A DNA stretch of 64,000 nucleotides from CAVURS01 sp963795385. GTDB taxonomy: Bacteria > Actinomycetota > Actinomycetes > Actinomycetales > CAVURS01. The stretch spans positions 62,001 to 126,000 of the forward strand of contig CAWCHK010000005.1 of NCBI GenBank assembly GCA_963795385.1, written 5' to 3'. Numbering within the stretch: the first letter of the stretch is position 1; the number at the start of each line of letters is the position of its first letter. The position numbers and the translations under genes are program-made. The notes under the pieces are model-generated. The model was not told where the DNA came from, searched no databases, and saw only the letters and a list, made by a program, of their open reading frames with translations. This document shows, in pieces, positions 8,939 through 17,899 of the stretch.

Positions 8939-10627
8939 GTGACGGACGTCGACTGCTCCGCCCGCCCCGCGGCCGGTGCTGCTCACGGTCGACGACGACC
9001 CGTCGGTCTCCCGGGCCGTCGCCCGGGACCTGCGCCGCCGCTACGGCGAGGACTTCCGCGTCGTGCGGGCCGAGTCCGGCGCCGGATGCCCTCGACGCCC
9101 TCAAGGAGATCCTCCGGCGCGGCGAGCGGGTGGCCGCGATCCTGGCCGACTACCGGATGCCGCACATGAACGGCATCGACTTCCTCGAGCAGGCGATGGA
9201 CCTGTTCCCCAGTGCGCGGCGCGCCCTGCTCACGGCCTACGCCGACACCGACGCCGCGATCCAGGCGATCAACGTCGTCGACGTCGACCAGTACCTGCTC
9301 AAGCCCTGGGAGCCGCCGGAGGAGAAGCTCTACCCCGTCGTCGACGAGCTGATCACGACCTGGCAGTCCACGGGCGACCAGGCAGTCACCGAGACCAAGG
9401 TCATCGGCCACCACTGGTCGCAGCCGTCGTACGCGATCCGCGACTTCCTGGCCCGCAGCTCGGTGCCCTACCGCTGGTACGCCGCGGACGAGCCGGCCGG
9501 GCAACGGCTGCTGCTCGCCGGCCGAGGCCACCGAGCTCGACGTGCCCGTGGTCATCGCGCCGGACGGCACGGTGCTGCGCTGCCCGTCGATCGCCCGAGC
9601 TGGCCGCGGCGATCGGGCTGACGACGACGCCGTCGGGTGAGTTCTACGACCTGGTCATCATCGGTGGCGGGCCGGCCGGGCTGGGCGCCGCCGTCTACGG
9701 CGCGTCGGAGGGCCTGCGGACGCTGCTCGTGGACCGTACGGCGACCGGCGGCCAGGCCGGGCAGAGCAGCCGGATCGAGAACTACCTCGGCTTCCCCGAC
9801 GGCGTCTCGGGGGGCCAGCTGACCGACCGCGCCCACCGGCAGGCCGTGAAGTTCGGGGCCGAGGTGCTGTCGACCCGCGAGGTCGTCGGCATCCAGGCCC
9901 GCGGCCCGAGCCGGGTCGTGCAGTTCGCCGACGGCGGCGAGATCGTCTCGCACGCGGTCGTCCTGGCCAGCGGTGTCGACTACCGCCAGCTGCCGGCCGA
10001 CGGCGCCGACCGGCTGGTCGGGCGCGGCGTCTACTACGGCTCGGCGTCCACCGAGGGTCCGGCCTGCGCGGGGCAGCACGTCGTGGTCGTCGGCGGGGCG
10101 AACTCCGCCGGCCAGGCCGCGATGTTCTTCGCCCGGCACGCCGCTCGAAGGTGACGATCGCCGTCCGCGGCCCGGACCTCGAGCGGTCGATGTCGACGTA
10201 TCTCATCGACCAGGTCCGCGGTGTGCCGCACATCGACGTCCGCACCTGTACGCGGGTCGACGCCTGCATGGGCGAGGACCACCTCGAGCGACTGATGCTG
10301 GTCAACGACCTGACCGGCGACAAGGAAGAAATCGAGGTCAGCCACCTGTTCATCTTCATAGGGGCCCAGCCACTCACCGGGTGGCTGCCGGACCGGGTGC
10401 AGCTGGACAAGGACGGCTTCGTCGTGACCGGACGTGACCTGATCGTCGACGGCAAGCGGCCGCCGGGGTGGGCGCTCGAGCGCGAGCCGTACCTGCTCGA
10501 GTCGAGCCTCCCGGGCTTGTTCGTGGCCGGCGACGTGCGCTCCCAGTCGGTCAAGCGGGTCGCCTCGGCCGTCGGCGAGGGTGCGTTGGCCGTGACGTTG
10601 GTGCACCGGTACCTGGAAGGACAATGA
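8939..10627 (+). pseudogene. Fused response regulator/thioredoxin-disulfide reductase-like FAD oxidoreductase, five frameshifts
   Basis: A GTG at 8939 preceded by AAGGAGG starts a receiver domain: VLLTVDDDPSVSRAVARDL, phosphoacceptor Asp in AAILADYRMPHMNGI, Thr in LLTAYADTDAAI and Lys in YLLKPWEPP. A short thioredoxin/glutaredoxin-like segment follows (VPYRWYAADEPA, VPVVIAPDGTVLRCP). A reductase domain comes next: FAD site VIIGGGPAGLGAAVYGA, GGQAGQSSRIENYLGFP, NADPH site VVVVGGANSAGQAAMFF and the FAD-closing LFVAGDVRSQSVKRVASAVGEGA. The usual CxxC has only one Cys (EGPACAGQ), as in this fused family as I know it. Frame changes are needed near 8970, 9085, 9525, 9592 and 10143. The stop overlaps the ATG of the histidine kinase gene, so the kinase is the likely partner. 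It probably couples phosphorelay to redox state. Confidence 0.8.
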
Positions 10628-12120
10628 CCATGAGCGACACCGCCACGACCGGTGGCTCGGCCGGCCCGGCCGGCTCGGAGTTCACCAGCACCGAAACGCT
10701 TGCGCCGGAACAGATCCGCGAGTTCTTCCTGTTCGAGTCGCTCAGCGACGACCAGCTCGCCTGGATGAGCGAGCGGGGCCGGGTCGAGCACCGCGCGTCC
10801 GGCGAGATGGTCTACACCGAGGGCGAGCCGGCGACCTGCTTCTTCGTGCTGATCGAAGGCACCATCGTCCTGACCCGGCGGGTCGAGGGCGACGAGGTGG
10901 AGATCAGCCGGACCAACCAGAAGGGCGTCTACGGCGGCGCCATGCAGGCCTACCTGGAGACCTCCGAGCAGCAGAGCTACATGAACTCCATGCAGGCGAT
11001 CACGGAGGCCCGGCTCTTCGTGATGTCCTCGGACAACCTGGCCACGATGGTGCGCACCTGGTTCCCCATGGCGATGCACCTGCTCGAAGGGCTCTTCGTC
11101 GGCATGCGGAACAGCCAGGTGATCGTCGGCCAGCGCGAGCGGCTACTGGGTCTGGGCCGGCTCACCGCCGGGCTGACCCACGAGCTGAACAACCCTGCGG
11201 CGGCAGCGGTTCGGGCCACCTCCTCGCTGCGCGAGCGGGTCGGCATGATGCGGCACAAGCTCTCGGCGCTGGCCGACGGCCGGCTCAGCGGCGACAAGCT
11301 GGTCCAGCTGGCGTCGATCCAGGAGGACGCCGTGGAGCGGCTGGCCAAGGCGCCGAAGCTCTCGCCCATGGAGACCAGCGACGCCGAGGACGCCCTGAGC
11401 GACTGGATGGACGACCACGACCTGCACGCCGGCTGGGAGATCGCCCCGACGCTCGTGGCCGCGGGTGTCACGACCGAGTGGCTGGACGGCGCTGCCGAGA
11501 CCATCGCTCCGGAGTACCTCGACGGCGGGCTGCGCTGGGTCGCCTACACGCTCGAGACCGAGCTGCTGATGAACGAGATCGAGGACGCCACGCATCGCAT
11601 CTCGGCGCTGGTCGGCGCGGCCAAGCAGTACTCACAGCTCGACCGGGCCGCGCATCAGGAGATCGACGTCCGCGACGGTCTGGACAGCACCCTGGTCATG
11701 CTCGGCGGCAAGCTGCACGGCAAGGACTTCACGGTCGTGAAGGAGTACGCCGCGGGCCTGCCCGACATCCCGGCCTACCCTGCGGAGCTGAACCAGGTCT
11801 GGACCAACCTGATCGACAACGCCATCTCCGCGATGGAGGGCAGCGGCACCCTGACCCTCAGGACGGCACTGGACGGCGACCACGTGCTCGTCGAGATCGG
11901 CGACACCGGACCGGGCGTGCCGCGGGAGAACCTCAAGCGGATCTTCGAGCCGTTCTTCACCACGAAGCCGGTCGGCGAGGGTACCGGGCTCGGCCTGGAC
12001 ATCTCGTATCGCATCGTCGTGCAACGGCATCGGGGAGACCTGCGAGTCGTCTCGGCTCCCGGCGACACGCGGTTCCAGGTGCGGCTGCCGATCAACGAGC
12101 CGGCAGCCGACCCGGCCTAG
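10624..12120 (+). CDS. Cyclic nucleotide-binding domain sensor histidine kinase
   Basis: The 498-residue soluble protein has an N-terminal cyclic nucleotide-binding/CRP-like sensor (about residues 25-150: FFLFESLSDDQLAWMSERG, GEPATCFFVLIEGTIVLTRR). A helical linker and a DHp helix with the H-box GRLTAGLTHELNNPAAAAVRA (His about residue 185) follow. The C-terminal HATPase has an N-box QVWTNLIDNAISAM, a G1 box EIGDTGPGVP, FEPFFTTKPVGEGTGLGLDIS and a final strand. It overlaps the fused response regulator/reductase gene by 4 nt (ATGA), the arrangement expected for a cognate kinase. No membrane segments are present, so it senses a cytoplasmic signal. A second ATG 6 nt downstream is possible. The gene is intact although the partner gene is frameshifted in this sequence. 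Confidence 0.9.
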   Translation: MTMSDTATTGGSAGPAGSEFTSTETLAPEQIREFFLFESLSDDQLAWMSERGRVEHRASGEMVYTEGEPATCFFVLIEGTIVLTRRVEGDEVEISRTNQKGVYGGAMQAYLETSEQQSYMNSMQAITEARLFVMSSDNLATMVRTWFPMAMHLLEGLFVGMRNSQVIVGQRERLLGLGRLTAGLTHELNNPAAAAVRATSSLRERVGMMRHKLSALADGRLSGDKLVQLASIQEDAVERLAKAPKLSPMETSDAEDALSDWMDDHDLHAGWEIAPTLVAAGVTTEWLDGAAETIAPEYLDGGLRWVAYTLETELLMNEIEDATHRISALVGAAKQYSQLDRAAHQEIDVRDGLDSTLVMLGGKLHGKDFTVVKEYAAGLPDIPAYPAELNQVWTNLIDNAISAMEGSGTLTLRTALDGDHVLVEIGDTGPGVPRENLKRIFEPFFTTKPVGEGTGLGLDISYRIVVQRHRGDLRVVSAPGDTRFQVRLPINEPAADPA

Positions 12121-12153
12121 CCCGTGCCGCTGCCGGCGGGGCGGAGCACGCAG

Positions 12154-13192
12154 CTAGTCCTCGCTGGAGGCGGCCCAGAGGTTGATGCCGGAGTCGACCG
12201 CGTCCGCGTCGATCTGGGCCAGCTCCTCGGCGCTGATCTCGAGGTTGTCCAGCGCCGCGACGTTGTCCTCGAGCTGCCGGACGCTGCTGGCCCCGATGAG
12301 CACCGACGTGACCCGCGGGTCGCGCAGGACCCAGGCCAGGGCGAGCTGGGCCAGCGTCTGGCCCCGCGCCGCCGCGATGTCGTTGAGCCGCCGGATGTGC
12401 GTCAGTGCCTGCTCGGTCAGCAGGTCGGGCGACAGCGACTTCCCTTGGGCCGCGCGGGAGTCCGCGGGGATCCCGTCGAGGTAGCGGCTGGTCAGCATCC
12501 CCTGGGCCAGCGGGGAGAAGGCGATGCACCCGATGCCCTCGTCCTCCAGCGCGTCCAGCAGCCCGTCCTCGACCCATCGGTTGAGCATCGAGTACGACGG
12601 CTGGTGGATCAGTGGCCGGACACCCATGCCGCGCAGGAGCGCGCGCGGCCTCGCGGGTGCGCTCCGGCGAGTACGACGAGATCCCGGCGTAGAGCGCCTT
12701 GCCGGACTGCACGGCGGACGCCAGGGCCCCCATCGTCTCCTCGAGCGGTGTCTCCGGGTCGAACCGGTGGGAGTAGAAGATGTCGACGTGGTCCAGACCC
12801 ATCCGGGCCAGTGACTGGTCCAGCGACGAGAGCAGGTACTTGCGCGAGCCCCACTCGCCGTACGGGCCCGGCCACATGTCGTAGCCCGCCTTGGTCGAGA
12901 TGACGAGCTCGTCCCGCAGGGGGCGGAAGTCCTGGGCGAAGATCGACCCGAAGTTCGTCTCGGCGGCGCCGTACGGCGGCCCGTAGTTGTTGGCCAGGTC
13001 GAAGTGCGTGATGCCGAGGTCGAAGGCCCGGCGCAGGGTCGCCCGCATCGAGCCGATCGGGACGTCGTCGCCGAAGTTGTGCCACAGGCCGAGGGAGACG
13101 GCCGGCAGCTGGAGGCCGCTGCGACCGCAACGGCGGTAGGTCATCGAGTCGTAGCGGTCGCCGGCAGGGGTGTAGGAGCTCAGGACGTCCAT
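12154..13192 (-). pseudogene. Aldo/keto reductase (L-glyceraldehyde 3-phosphate reductase type), one frameshift
   Basis: The N-terminal 205 codons (YDSMTYRRCGRSGLQLPAVS, LGLWHNFGDD, ITHFDLANNYGPPYGAAE with the catalytic Asp and Tyr, LVISTKAGYDMWPGPYGEWG, VDIFYSHRFDPETPLEETM) match the YghZ-like branch of AKR14. The C-terminal part (QPSYSMLNRWVEDGLLDAL, IAFSPLAQGMLTSRYL, SVLIGASSVRQLEDNVAAL) continues in another frame, with the shift near 12640-12650 in a GCGCGCGCGG run. Restored length, about 345 residues, equals the family norm. It uses NADPH to reduce aldehydes, probably L-glyceraldehyde 3-phosphate or methylglyoxal-type substrates; the substrate is inferred from the family. It is monocistronic by layout. 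Confidence 0.85.
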
Positions 13193-13218
13193 GCCGCCAG
13201 TCTGTCAGCCCCTGATCG

Positions 13219-14139
13219 TCAGCGTGGCGGCGTCGGGCCCTCGTCGGTCTGCTCGGCGAGGAACTGCTCGAACGCCGCCCCGAGCTCGTCCGCGCTCGGC
13301 AGCTCGCTGGCGTCGCCGGCCAGCAGGCTGCCACGCGAGCGGCCTTCGAGGAACGTGTCGTACTGCTGCTCCAGGGCCGCGACCACGCGGGCGACCTCGT
13401 CGGAGTCGCCGACCTCGCGGATGATGTCCGCGCGGGTCCGCTCGGCCGCGTCCTCCAGCGTCGCGTCCGGCAGGGACAACCCCGTGACCGCCGAAACCGC
13501 CCGCAGCGCAACGAGAGCCGCGTCGTGGAAGTCGGCCTGGGACAGGTAGTGCGGCACGTGCACGGCGTACCCGACCCCGGGGTGACCCCACTCCCCCAGC
13601 CGGAACTCCAGCAGGGCCGGGACGCTCCCCGGCACGAGCACCTCGCCCATCCAGGCCTCGTTGCCGGCGATGATCGCCGGGTCGGTGGCATGGGCTGTGA
13701 CCCCCAGCGGGCGGGTGTGCGGCACCGCCATCGGGATGCCGTGGAAGGTGACTGCGAGCCGGGCGCCGAACCGCTCGACGAGCATCCGGACCGCCTCGCA
13801 GAACCGCTCCCACTGGAAGTCCGGCTCGGGTCCTTGCAGCAGCAGGAACTCCTGGCCGGCCTGGTCGCGCAGCGCGTAGAGGATCAGGGAGGGGTCGGAG
13901 TACGCCGACCAGTGGTCTCGGGAGAAGGTCATCGCGGGCCGGCGGCCGCGGAAGTCGAGCAGCTGGTCGACGTCGAAGGTCGCGACGATCTCGTGATCCA
14001 GGGTCTCCACCAGGTGGTCGGCGAGCAGCCGCCCGGCGCTGCCGGCGTCGACGAAGCCGCCGAGGGAGTAGAGCAGGACGGGCTGGCCGAAGTCGGTCCG
14101 TGCCGTCTCCAGGTCGAACAGCCCACGCGGGTCCTGCAC
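13219..14139 (-). CDS. PAC2 family protein (proteasome assembly chaperone-like)
   Basis: The 306-residue protein carries the PAC2 fold signature: GQPVLLYSLGGFVDAGSAGR near the N-terminus, then FDVDQLLDFRGRRPAM, LLLQGPEPDFQWERF, the central VTFHGIPMAVPHTRPLG, and a helical acidic C-terminal third. PAC2 proteins resemble eukaryotic proteasome assembly chaperones and are conserved in actinobacteria; the bacterial function is not established. The GTG at 14139 is supported by GGAGAGG a few nt upstream. No membrane or signal segment is present. It sits next to an aldo/keto reductase on the same strand without overlap. Confidence 0.9.
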   Translation of the reverse strand: MQDPRGLFDLETARTDFGQPVLLYSLGGFVDAGSAGRLLADHLVETLDHEIVATFDVDQLLDFRGRRPAMTFSRDHWSAYSDPSLILYALRDQAGQEFLLLQGPEPDFQWERFCEAVRMLVERFGARLAVTFHGIPMAVPHTRPLGVTAHATDPAIIAGNEAWMGEVLVPGSVPALLEFRLGEWGHPGVGYAVHVPHYLSQADFHDAALVALRAVSAVTGLSLPDATLEDAAERTRADIIREVGDSDEVARVVAALEQQYDTFLEGRSRGSLLAGDASELPSADELGAAFEQFLAEQTDEGPTPPR

Positions 14140-14268
14140 AGCACACCTCTCCTCGGCAGCGGCCGGTCGGACGACCAGTCTGCCCTCGTCCGGCTCAGAT
14201 CAGGTGAACAGCCGCGCGACCGGCGGGCATTCCGGGTGGGTCGTCCGACTCCGGGCCGGGCGGGAGGC

Positions 14269-15042
14269 TCAGGTGTCGTGATGGCACAGCCCGGACCCCT
14301 CGAGGGCGAGCCCCCGCAGGTCACCGGCGCCGTAGCCCAGCACGCCGATGTTGTCCGGGTACATCACCTGGAGCTGGTCCTGGACGTGGTCCAGCCCGAC
14401 GACGTGGCCGAGCTCGTGCATGACCGCCGCGCGGTCGCGCTCCCACCCGTTGACCTCCCGCAGCGCGCGGTCGAAGTCGGCCTGGTCGAGCCGGATGTCG
14501 CCCGTCACGTAGCGCGCCGAGCCGGGGCCGTCCGGCGAAACGCTGACGCTGCCGCCCCGGCCCATCACGGCGCCCGCGAGGTCGGGACTCTCCGTGGCGT
14601 CGCTGAACGCGATCAGCACCGGCGCCCAGCGCTTGCCGTAGCGCGGCTGCACGTCAGGGCGGCGGGCCACCAGCGGCTCGGCGGTCCGGCCGTCGTCGAC
14701 GAACTTCAGGCCCGTCGCCGCGCTGACCTCGGCGACGGCCTGCTGGATCATCTGCGCGCCGTACGCCGGGAGGTGGGCGGAGCGGATGACGTAGTGGATC
14801 GGCCGGCACGGGTCGTAGCTGACCGGCGCCCCGCTCGGCAGCGTGGCCAGGAACCGGTACGACGAGCTGAGCCCGGTCTCCGGGAGCGTCAGCAGCCGAT
14901 GCGTCCCGGCGTCCGCGGGGAGTGGCGGGTAGCCCCTCAGAGCCGCGCTGGCGCCACCGTGCCAGGTCCGGCCGCCGACGCCCAGCAGGAGGACGGCCAG
15001 CACCGATGCCACCAGCCAGCCGCGCCAGGTCGTGCGCTGCAT
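14269..15042 (-). CDS. Secreted or membrane-anchored zinc metalloprotease (matrixin-like)
   Basis: The 257-residue protein starts with basic residues and one hydrophobic segment (WLVASVLAVLLLGVGG) that serves as signal anchor or signal peptide. The catalytic zinc site HELGHVVGLDH starts at about residue 209 and is followed by a Met-turn candidate VMYPDN. This order is that of metzincins of the matrixin/astacin-like group. Upstream, CRPIHYVIRSAHLPAYGAQM and AFSDATESPDLAGAV match the predicted-Zn-dependent-protease family of actinobacteria. The ATG at 15042 was chosen because it directly precedes the signal segment and has GGGGACCGAGG before it; a longer frame upstream is unlikely to be coding. 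The substrate is unknown. Confidence 0.85.
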   Translation of the reverse strand: MQRTTWRGWLVASVLAVLLLGVGGRTWHGGASAALRGYPPLPADAGTHRLLTLPETGLSSSYRFLATLPSGAPVSYDPCRPIHYVIRSAHLPAYGAQMIQQAVAEVSAATGLKFVDDGRTAEPLVARRPDVQPRYGKRWAPVLIAFSDATESPDLAGAVMGRGGSVSVSPDGPGSARYVTGDIRLDQADFDRALREVNGWERDRAAVMHELGHVVGLDHVQDQLQVMYPDNIGVLGYGAGDLRGLALEGSGLCHHDT

Positions 15043-15165
15043 CCTCGGTCCCCCTCGCAGCAGAGTTGCTCCGAGGTGAGGTCGGCCGGGTCCGCTTGGT
15101 GGTTGAGCCGTTGAGGGGGGCAACGACCCGTCCGGGCGAGCGGATCAGGCTCGGATCAGGCGCCG

Positions 15166-16059
15166 TCAGGCGACGTAGACCCGCTCACCCTTGTGCAGGG
15201 CGGCGAAGAAGCGCTTGGCGTTCTTCATGCTCAGGTGGATGCACCCGTGCGAGAAGCCGGTGAGGGTCCCCTCGTGGTAGGCGATGCCGTCATGGCCCCA
15301 GAACACCGAGTACGGCATCGCGCCGCCGTACGTGTGGCTGTAGTAGACAGCGGCCTTCTTGTTGATCGTGAAGGTGCCCCGCGGGGTCTTCTTGCTGCCC
15401 TCGCCGGGCTGCATCCGCACCGGGCCCAGGAAGATCGTGCTGCCGTGCTGCAGCCAGGTGATCTTCGCCTTGAGGTCCACGCACGCGGTGGCCGTGACCG
15501 GGCAGTGGATCCGTGACCGGGCGGGGTGGGTCCAGGTCGCCTTCTTGGCCGGCGTGACCGGCTGGGCCGTGCCGCCCACCGGCGCGGTGAGCTCGGCGGC
15601 GGAGGCCCCGCGGGCCGCCGCGCCCGGCGGGACGCCCGTCGTCGGGTTGGGCGTGTAGACCCCCACCGGTACGACGGCGGTCGAGGTCCGCGCGGCGGCC
15701 TCCGCCGGCTGCGGCGCCGGCCGGGTGAGGGTGATGGCGACCGTCACGGCGAGGACCAGCAGGGAGAGTGCCCCGACGCTGCGGCGGCGGCGCTGGAGCA
15801 TCCGCTCCCGCGCGGCGGTCCGCGAGCGCGCGACCTGCGGATCCCGGCGCCCGGTGCGGGCCTGCGTCCCGGCCTGCATCGGGGCCTGCGTCCGGCGCTG
15901 ACTCCTGGACGCCCGCGGCTGGGACCGGGCGGTCGCAGGCCGCTGACCTGCGACGGGAGTGCTCGGACCGGCGACGTGCCGGGCGACGGCCTGGGCCGCG
16001 TGCGCACCGGAGCGTCGCCGACGCTGACCCGAGGAGCGGGTCCGGTGCGAGCCGTCCAT
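15166..16059 (-). CDS. L,D-transpeptidase (YkuD) with N-terminal membrane anchor
   Basis: The 297-residue protein has a long basic cytosolic head rich in Arg, Gln and Ala (about residues 1-90), one membrane segment (SVGALSLLVLAVTVAITLT) and a Pro/Ala linker. The C-terminal YkuD domain begins near VDLKAKITWLQHGS. The catalytic signature is SHGCIHLS with Cys at about residue 273, and a second conserved His is in YHEGTL. YkuD enzymes form 3-3 peptidoglycan cross-links or attach proteins to meso-DAP, outside the membrane. The open frame continues far upstream, but the ATG at 16059, before MDGSHRTRSS, fits family size and lies at the end of the intergenic region shared with the divergent hydrolase gene. 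Confidence 0.9.
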   Translation of the reverse strand: MDGSHRTRSSGQRRRRSGAHAAQAVARHVAGPSTPVAGQRPATARSQPRASRSQRRTQAPMQAGTQARTGRRDPQVARSRTAARERMLQRRRRSVGALSLLVLAVTVAITLTRPAPQPAEAAARTSTAVVPVGVYTPNPTTGVPPGAAARGASAAELTAPVGGTAQPVTPAKKATWTHPARSRIHCPVTATACVDLKAKITWLQHGSTIFLGPVRMQPGEGSKKTPRGTFTINKKAAVYYSHTYGGAMPYSVFWGHDGIAYHEGTLTGFSHGCIHLSMKNAKRFFAALHKGERVYVA

Positions 16060-16206
16060 CCGTCGATCCTGCCAGGGGCGCCCGCCGATGTGAAAAGGAG
16101 AGGCGAGTGTGGCGTGGCGCGGGCCGGGGCGGCGAGCGTCACGGGCGGCCGCATATGGCGCATAGCGGGCAGCCGAGCAGAGCGCCGGCGTGACTAGGCT
16201 GCGGCG

Positions 16207-17061
16207 ATGGCTCAGGGACGGCTGCACGAGTACTCCCGTGACGGACTGACCTTTGACGTCCTCGACCGCGGGCCGGCCGACGGCGCCGGGGACCTCGCCG
16301 GCGCCGAGGTCGCCGTCCTGCTGCACGGCTTCCCACAGACCGCCGATGCCTTCGACGGGGTCGTCGGTCCGCTCCATGACGCCGGCCTGCGGACCCTGGT
16401 CCCGACGATGCGCGGCTACAGCCCGCGAGCCCGCCCGGCCGGCCGCTCGGCGTACCGGATCGGTGCGATCGCCCAGGATGTGGTCGCCCTGCTCGATGCG
16501 GCGGGGGTGGAGCAGGCGCACGTCGTCGGTCACGACTGGGGCGGGATGGCGGCCTGGGCCGTCGCCGGGCTGCACCCCGACCGGGTGGCGTCCTTGACCG
16601 TGCTGTCGACCCCGCACCCCGCGGCCCTGGGCTGGTCGTTCACCCACAGCACGCAAGGCCTGCGGTCCTGGTACATGGGCTTCTTCCAGCTGCCCTGGCT
16701 TCCCGAGCGCCTGGTGCCGCTGCGCCTGCAGGCTCAGCTCGCGGCGTCCGGCCTCCCGGCCACCGCGGCCTCGCGGTACGCCGCCCAGCTGGCCGATCCG
16801 CGAACCCTGGCCGGTGCGCTCGGCTGGTACCGCGGCCTGCCGGCGTCCCGGCACGACCACATCGGTCGCACGAAGGTCCCGACGACCTACGCCTGGGGCC
16901 GGCACGACTTCGCCCTCGGCCGGGCGGCCGCGCAGGCCACCCGGCGCTACGTCAGTGCCGCGTACCTGTTCGTCGAGCTGGATGCCGGGCACTGGCTGCC
17001 GGAGAACAACGCCGGCGAGGTCGCCGCGCTGGTCCTCGACCGGGTGGGCAGCGCCGGGTAG
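16207..17061 (+). CDS. Alpha/beta hydrolase, epoxide hydrolase-like
   Basis: The 284-residue protein has the oxyanion motif LLHGFPQTADAF, the nucleophile elbow VVGHDWGGMAAW with an Asp nucleophile at about residue 110, and a C-terminal His in LDAGHWLPENNA. An Asp nucleophile and the HGFP motif point to the epoxide hydrolase/haloalkane dehalogenase branch rather than serine esterases. A lap domain (STQGLRSWYMGFFQLPWLPERLV) is typical of epoxide hydrolases. The substrate cannot be read from the sequence. The ATG at 16207 follows an intergenic region shared with the divergent L,D-transpeptidase gene. It is convergent with the SDR gene. Confidence 0.9.
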   Translation: MAQGRLHEYSRDGLTFDVLDRGPADGAGDLAGAEVAVLLHGFPQTADAFDGVVGPLHDAGLRTLVPTMRGYSPRARPAGRSAYRIGAIAQDVVALLDAAGVEQAHVVGHDWGGMAAWAVAGLHPDRVASLTVLSTPHPAALGWSFTHSTQGLRSWYMGFFQLPWLPERLVPLRLQAQLAASGLPATAASRYAAQLADPRTLAGALGWYRGLPASRHDHIGRTKVPTTYAWGRHDFALGRAAAQATRRYVSAAYLFVELDAGHWLPENNAGEVAALVLDRVGSAG

Positions 17062-17090
17062 GTCGCGCGCTCGCGCCGGGGCGGCCCGGG

Positions 17091-17840
17091 TCAGCCGCCG
17101 GTGCGGTGCACCTTGTACGCCGCTGCCTGCGCGAGCGGCTTGACGACCAGCAGGTCGACGTCGACGTGGGGCGGGCGGGTGACCACCCAGGCCACGCAGT
17201 CGGCGATGTCGTCGGCCGTCAGCGGCTCGGCCACCCCGCGGTAGGGCGCTTCGGCCGCCTCGGCGTCACCGCGCATCCGGTTCAGGGTGAACTCCTCGGT
17301 GCGGACCATCCCGGGCGCGATCTCACTCACCCGGACGGGGCGGCCGTTGAGCTCCAGCCGCAGCGTCTCGGCGACGGCGGTCGCACCGTGCTTGGCCGCC
17401 GTGTAGCCGCCGCCACCCTCGTAGACCACCCGCCCCGCGGTCGACGACATGATCACGATGTGGCCACCGCTGCCGGCCTCCAAGGCCGGCAGCAGCGCCT
17501 GCGTCACGCGCAGCACGCCGATCACGTTGACGTCGTACATCTGTTGCCACTCAAGGGGATTCGCCCGCTCGACCGGATCGGCCCCCAGGGCTCCGCCGGC
17601 GTTGTTCACCAGGACACTGACGTCCTCCAGCCCCTCGGCGAGCCGCTCGACCGATGCCGGGTCGGTCACGTCGAGCGCCACGGCGCGAAGGCGCGGCACC
17701 TGCGCCACCAGGGCCTCGAGACGGTCCATCCGGCGGGCCGCGGCCACCACGTCGTAGCCCTCGGCCGCCAGGCGGCGCGCGGTGGCCGCGCCGATCCCGC
17801 TGCTCGCACCCGTCACCACAGCCGTCCCGCGATCGCTCAT
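17091..17840 (-). CDS. SDR family NAD(P)-dependent oxidoreductase
   Basis: The 249-residue classical short-chain dehydrogenase has a cofactor site TGASSGIGAATARRLA, the Arg pair RRMDR suggesting NADP preference, VNNAGGALG, the catalytic SSTAGRVVYEG...YTAAKHGA (Ser, Tyr, Lys) and IAPGMVRTEEF after the catalytic Lys. The overall pattern matches the YdfG/serine 3-dehydrogenase-like group, which acts on hydroxy acids and related small alcohols; the substrate is inferred only at that level. It is divergent from the serine-rich small protein and convergent with the hydrolase gene. Confidence 0.92.
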   Translation of the reverse strand: MSDRGTAVVTGASSGIGAATARRLAAEGYDVVAAARRMDRLEALVAQVPRLRAVALDVTDPASVERLAEGLEDVSVLVNNAGGALGADPVERANPLEWQQMYDVNVIGVLRVTQALLPALEAGSGGHIVIMSSTAGRVVYEGGGGYTAAKHGATAVAETLRLELNGRPVRVSEIAPGMVRTEEFTLNRMRGDAEAAEAPYRGVAEPLTADDIADCVAWVVTRPPHVDVDLLVVKPLAQAAAYKVHRTGG

Positions 17841-17899
17841 CCCCGGACCCTAGGGGGTCCGCGGTTGGCCGTCGGGAGGGCACGGGGCATGCTGATCTG

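Noticed and set aside
16060..16992. Upstream extension of the L,D-transpeptidase reading frame
   Set aside because: Overlaps the hydrolase gene on the other strand and has no homology; ATG 16059 is the likely start.
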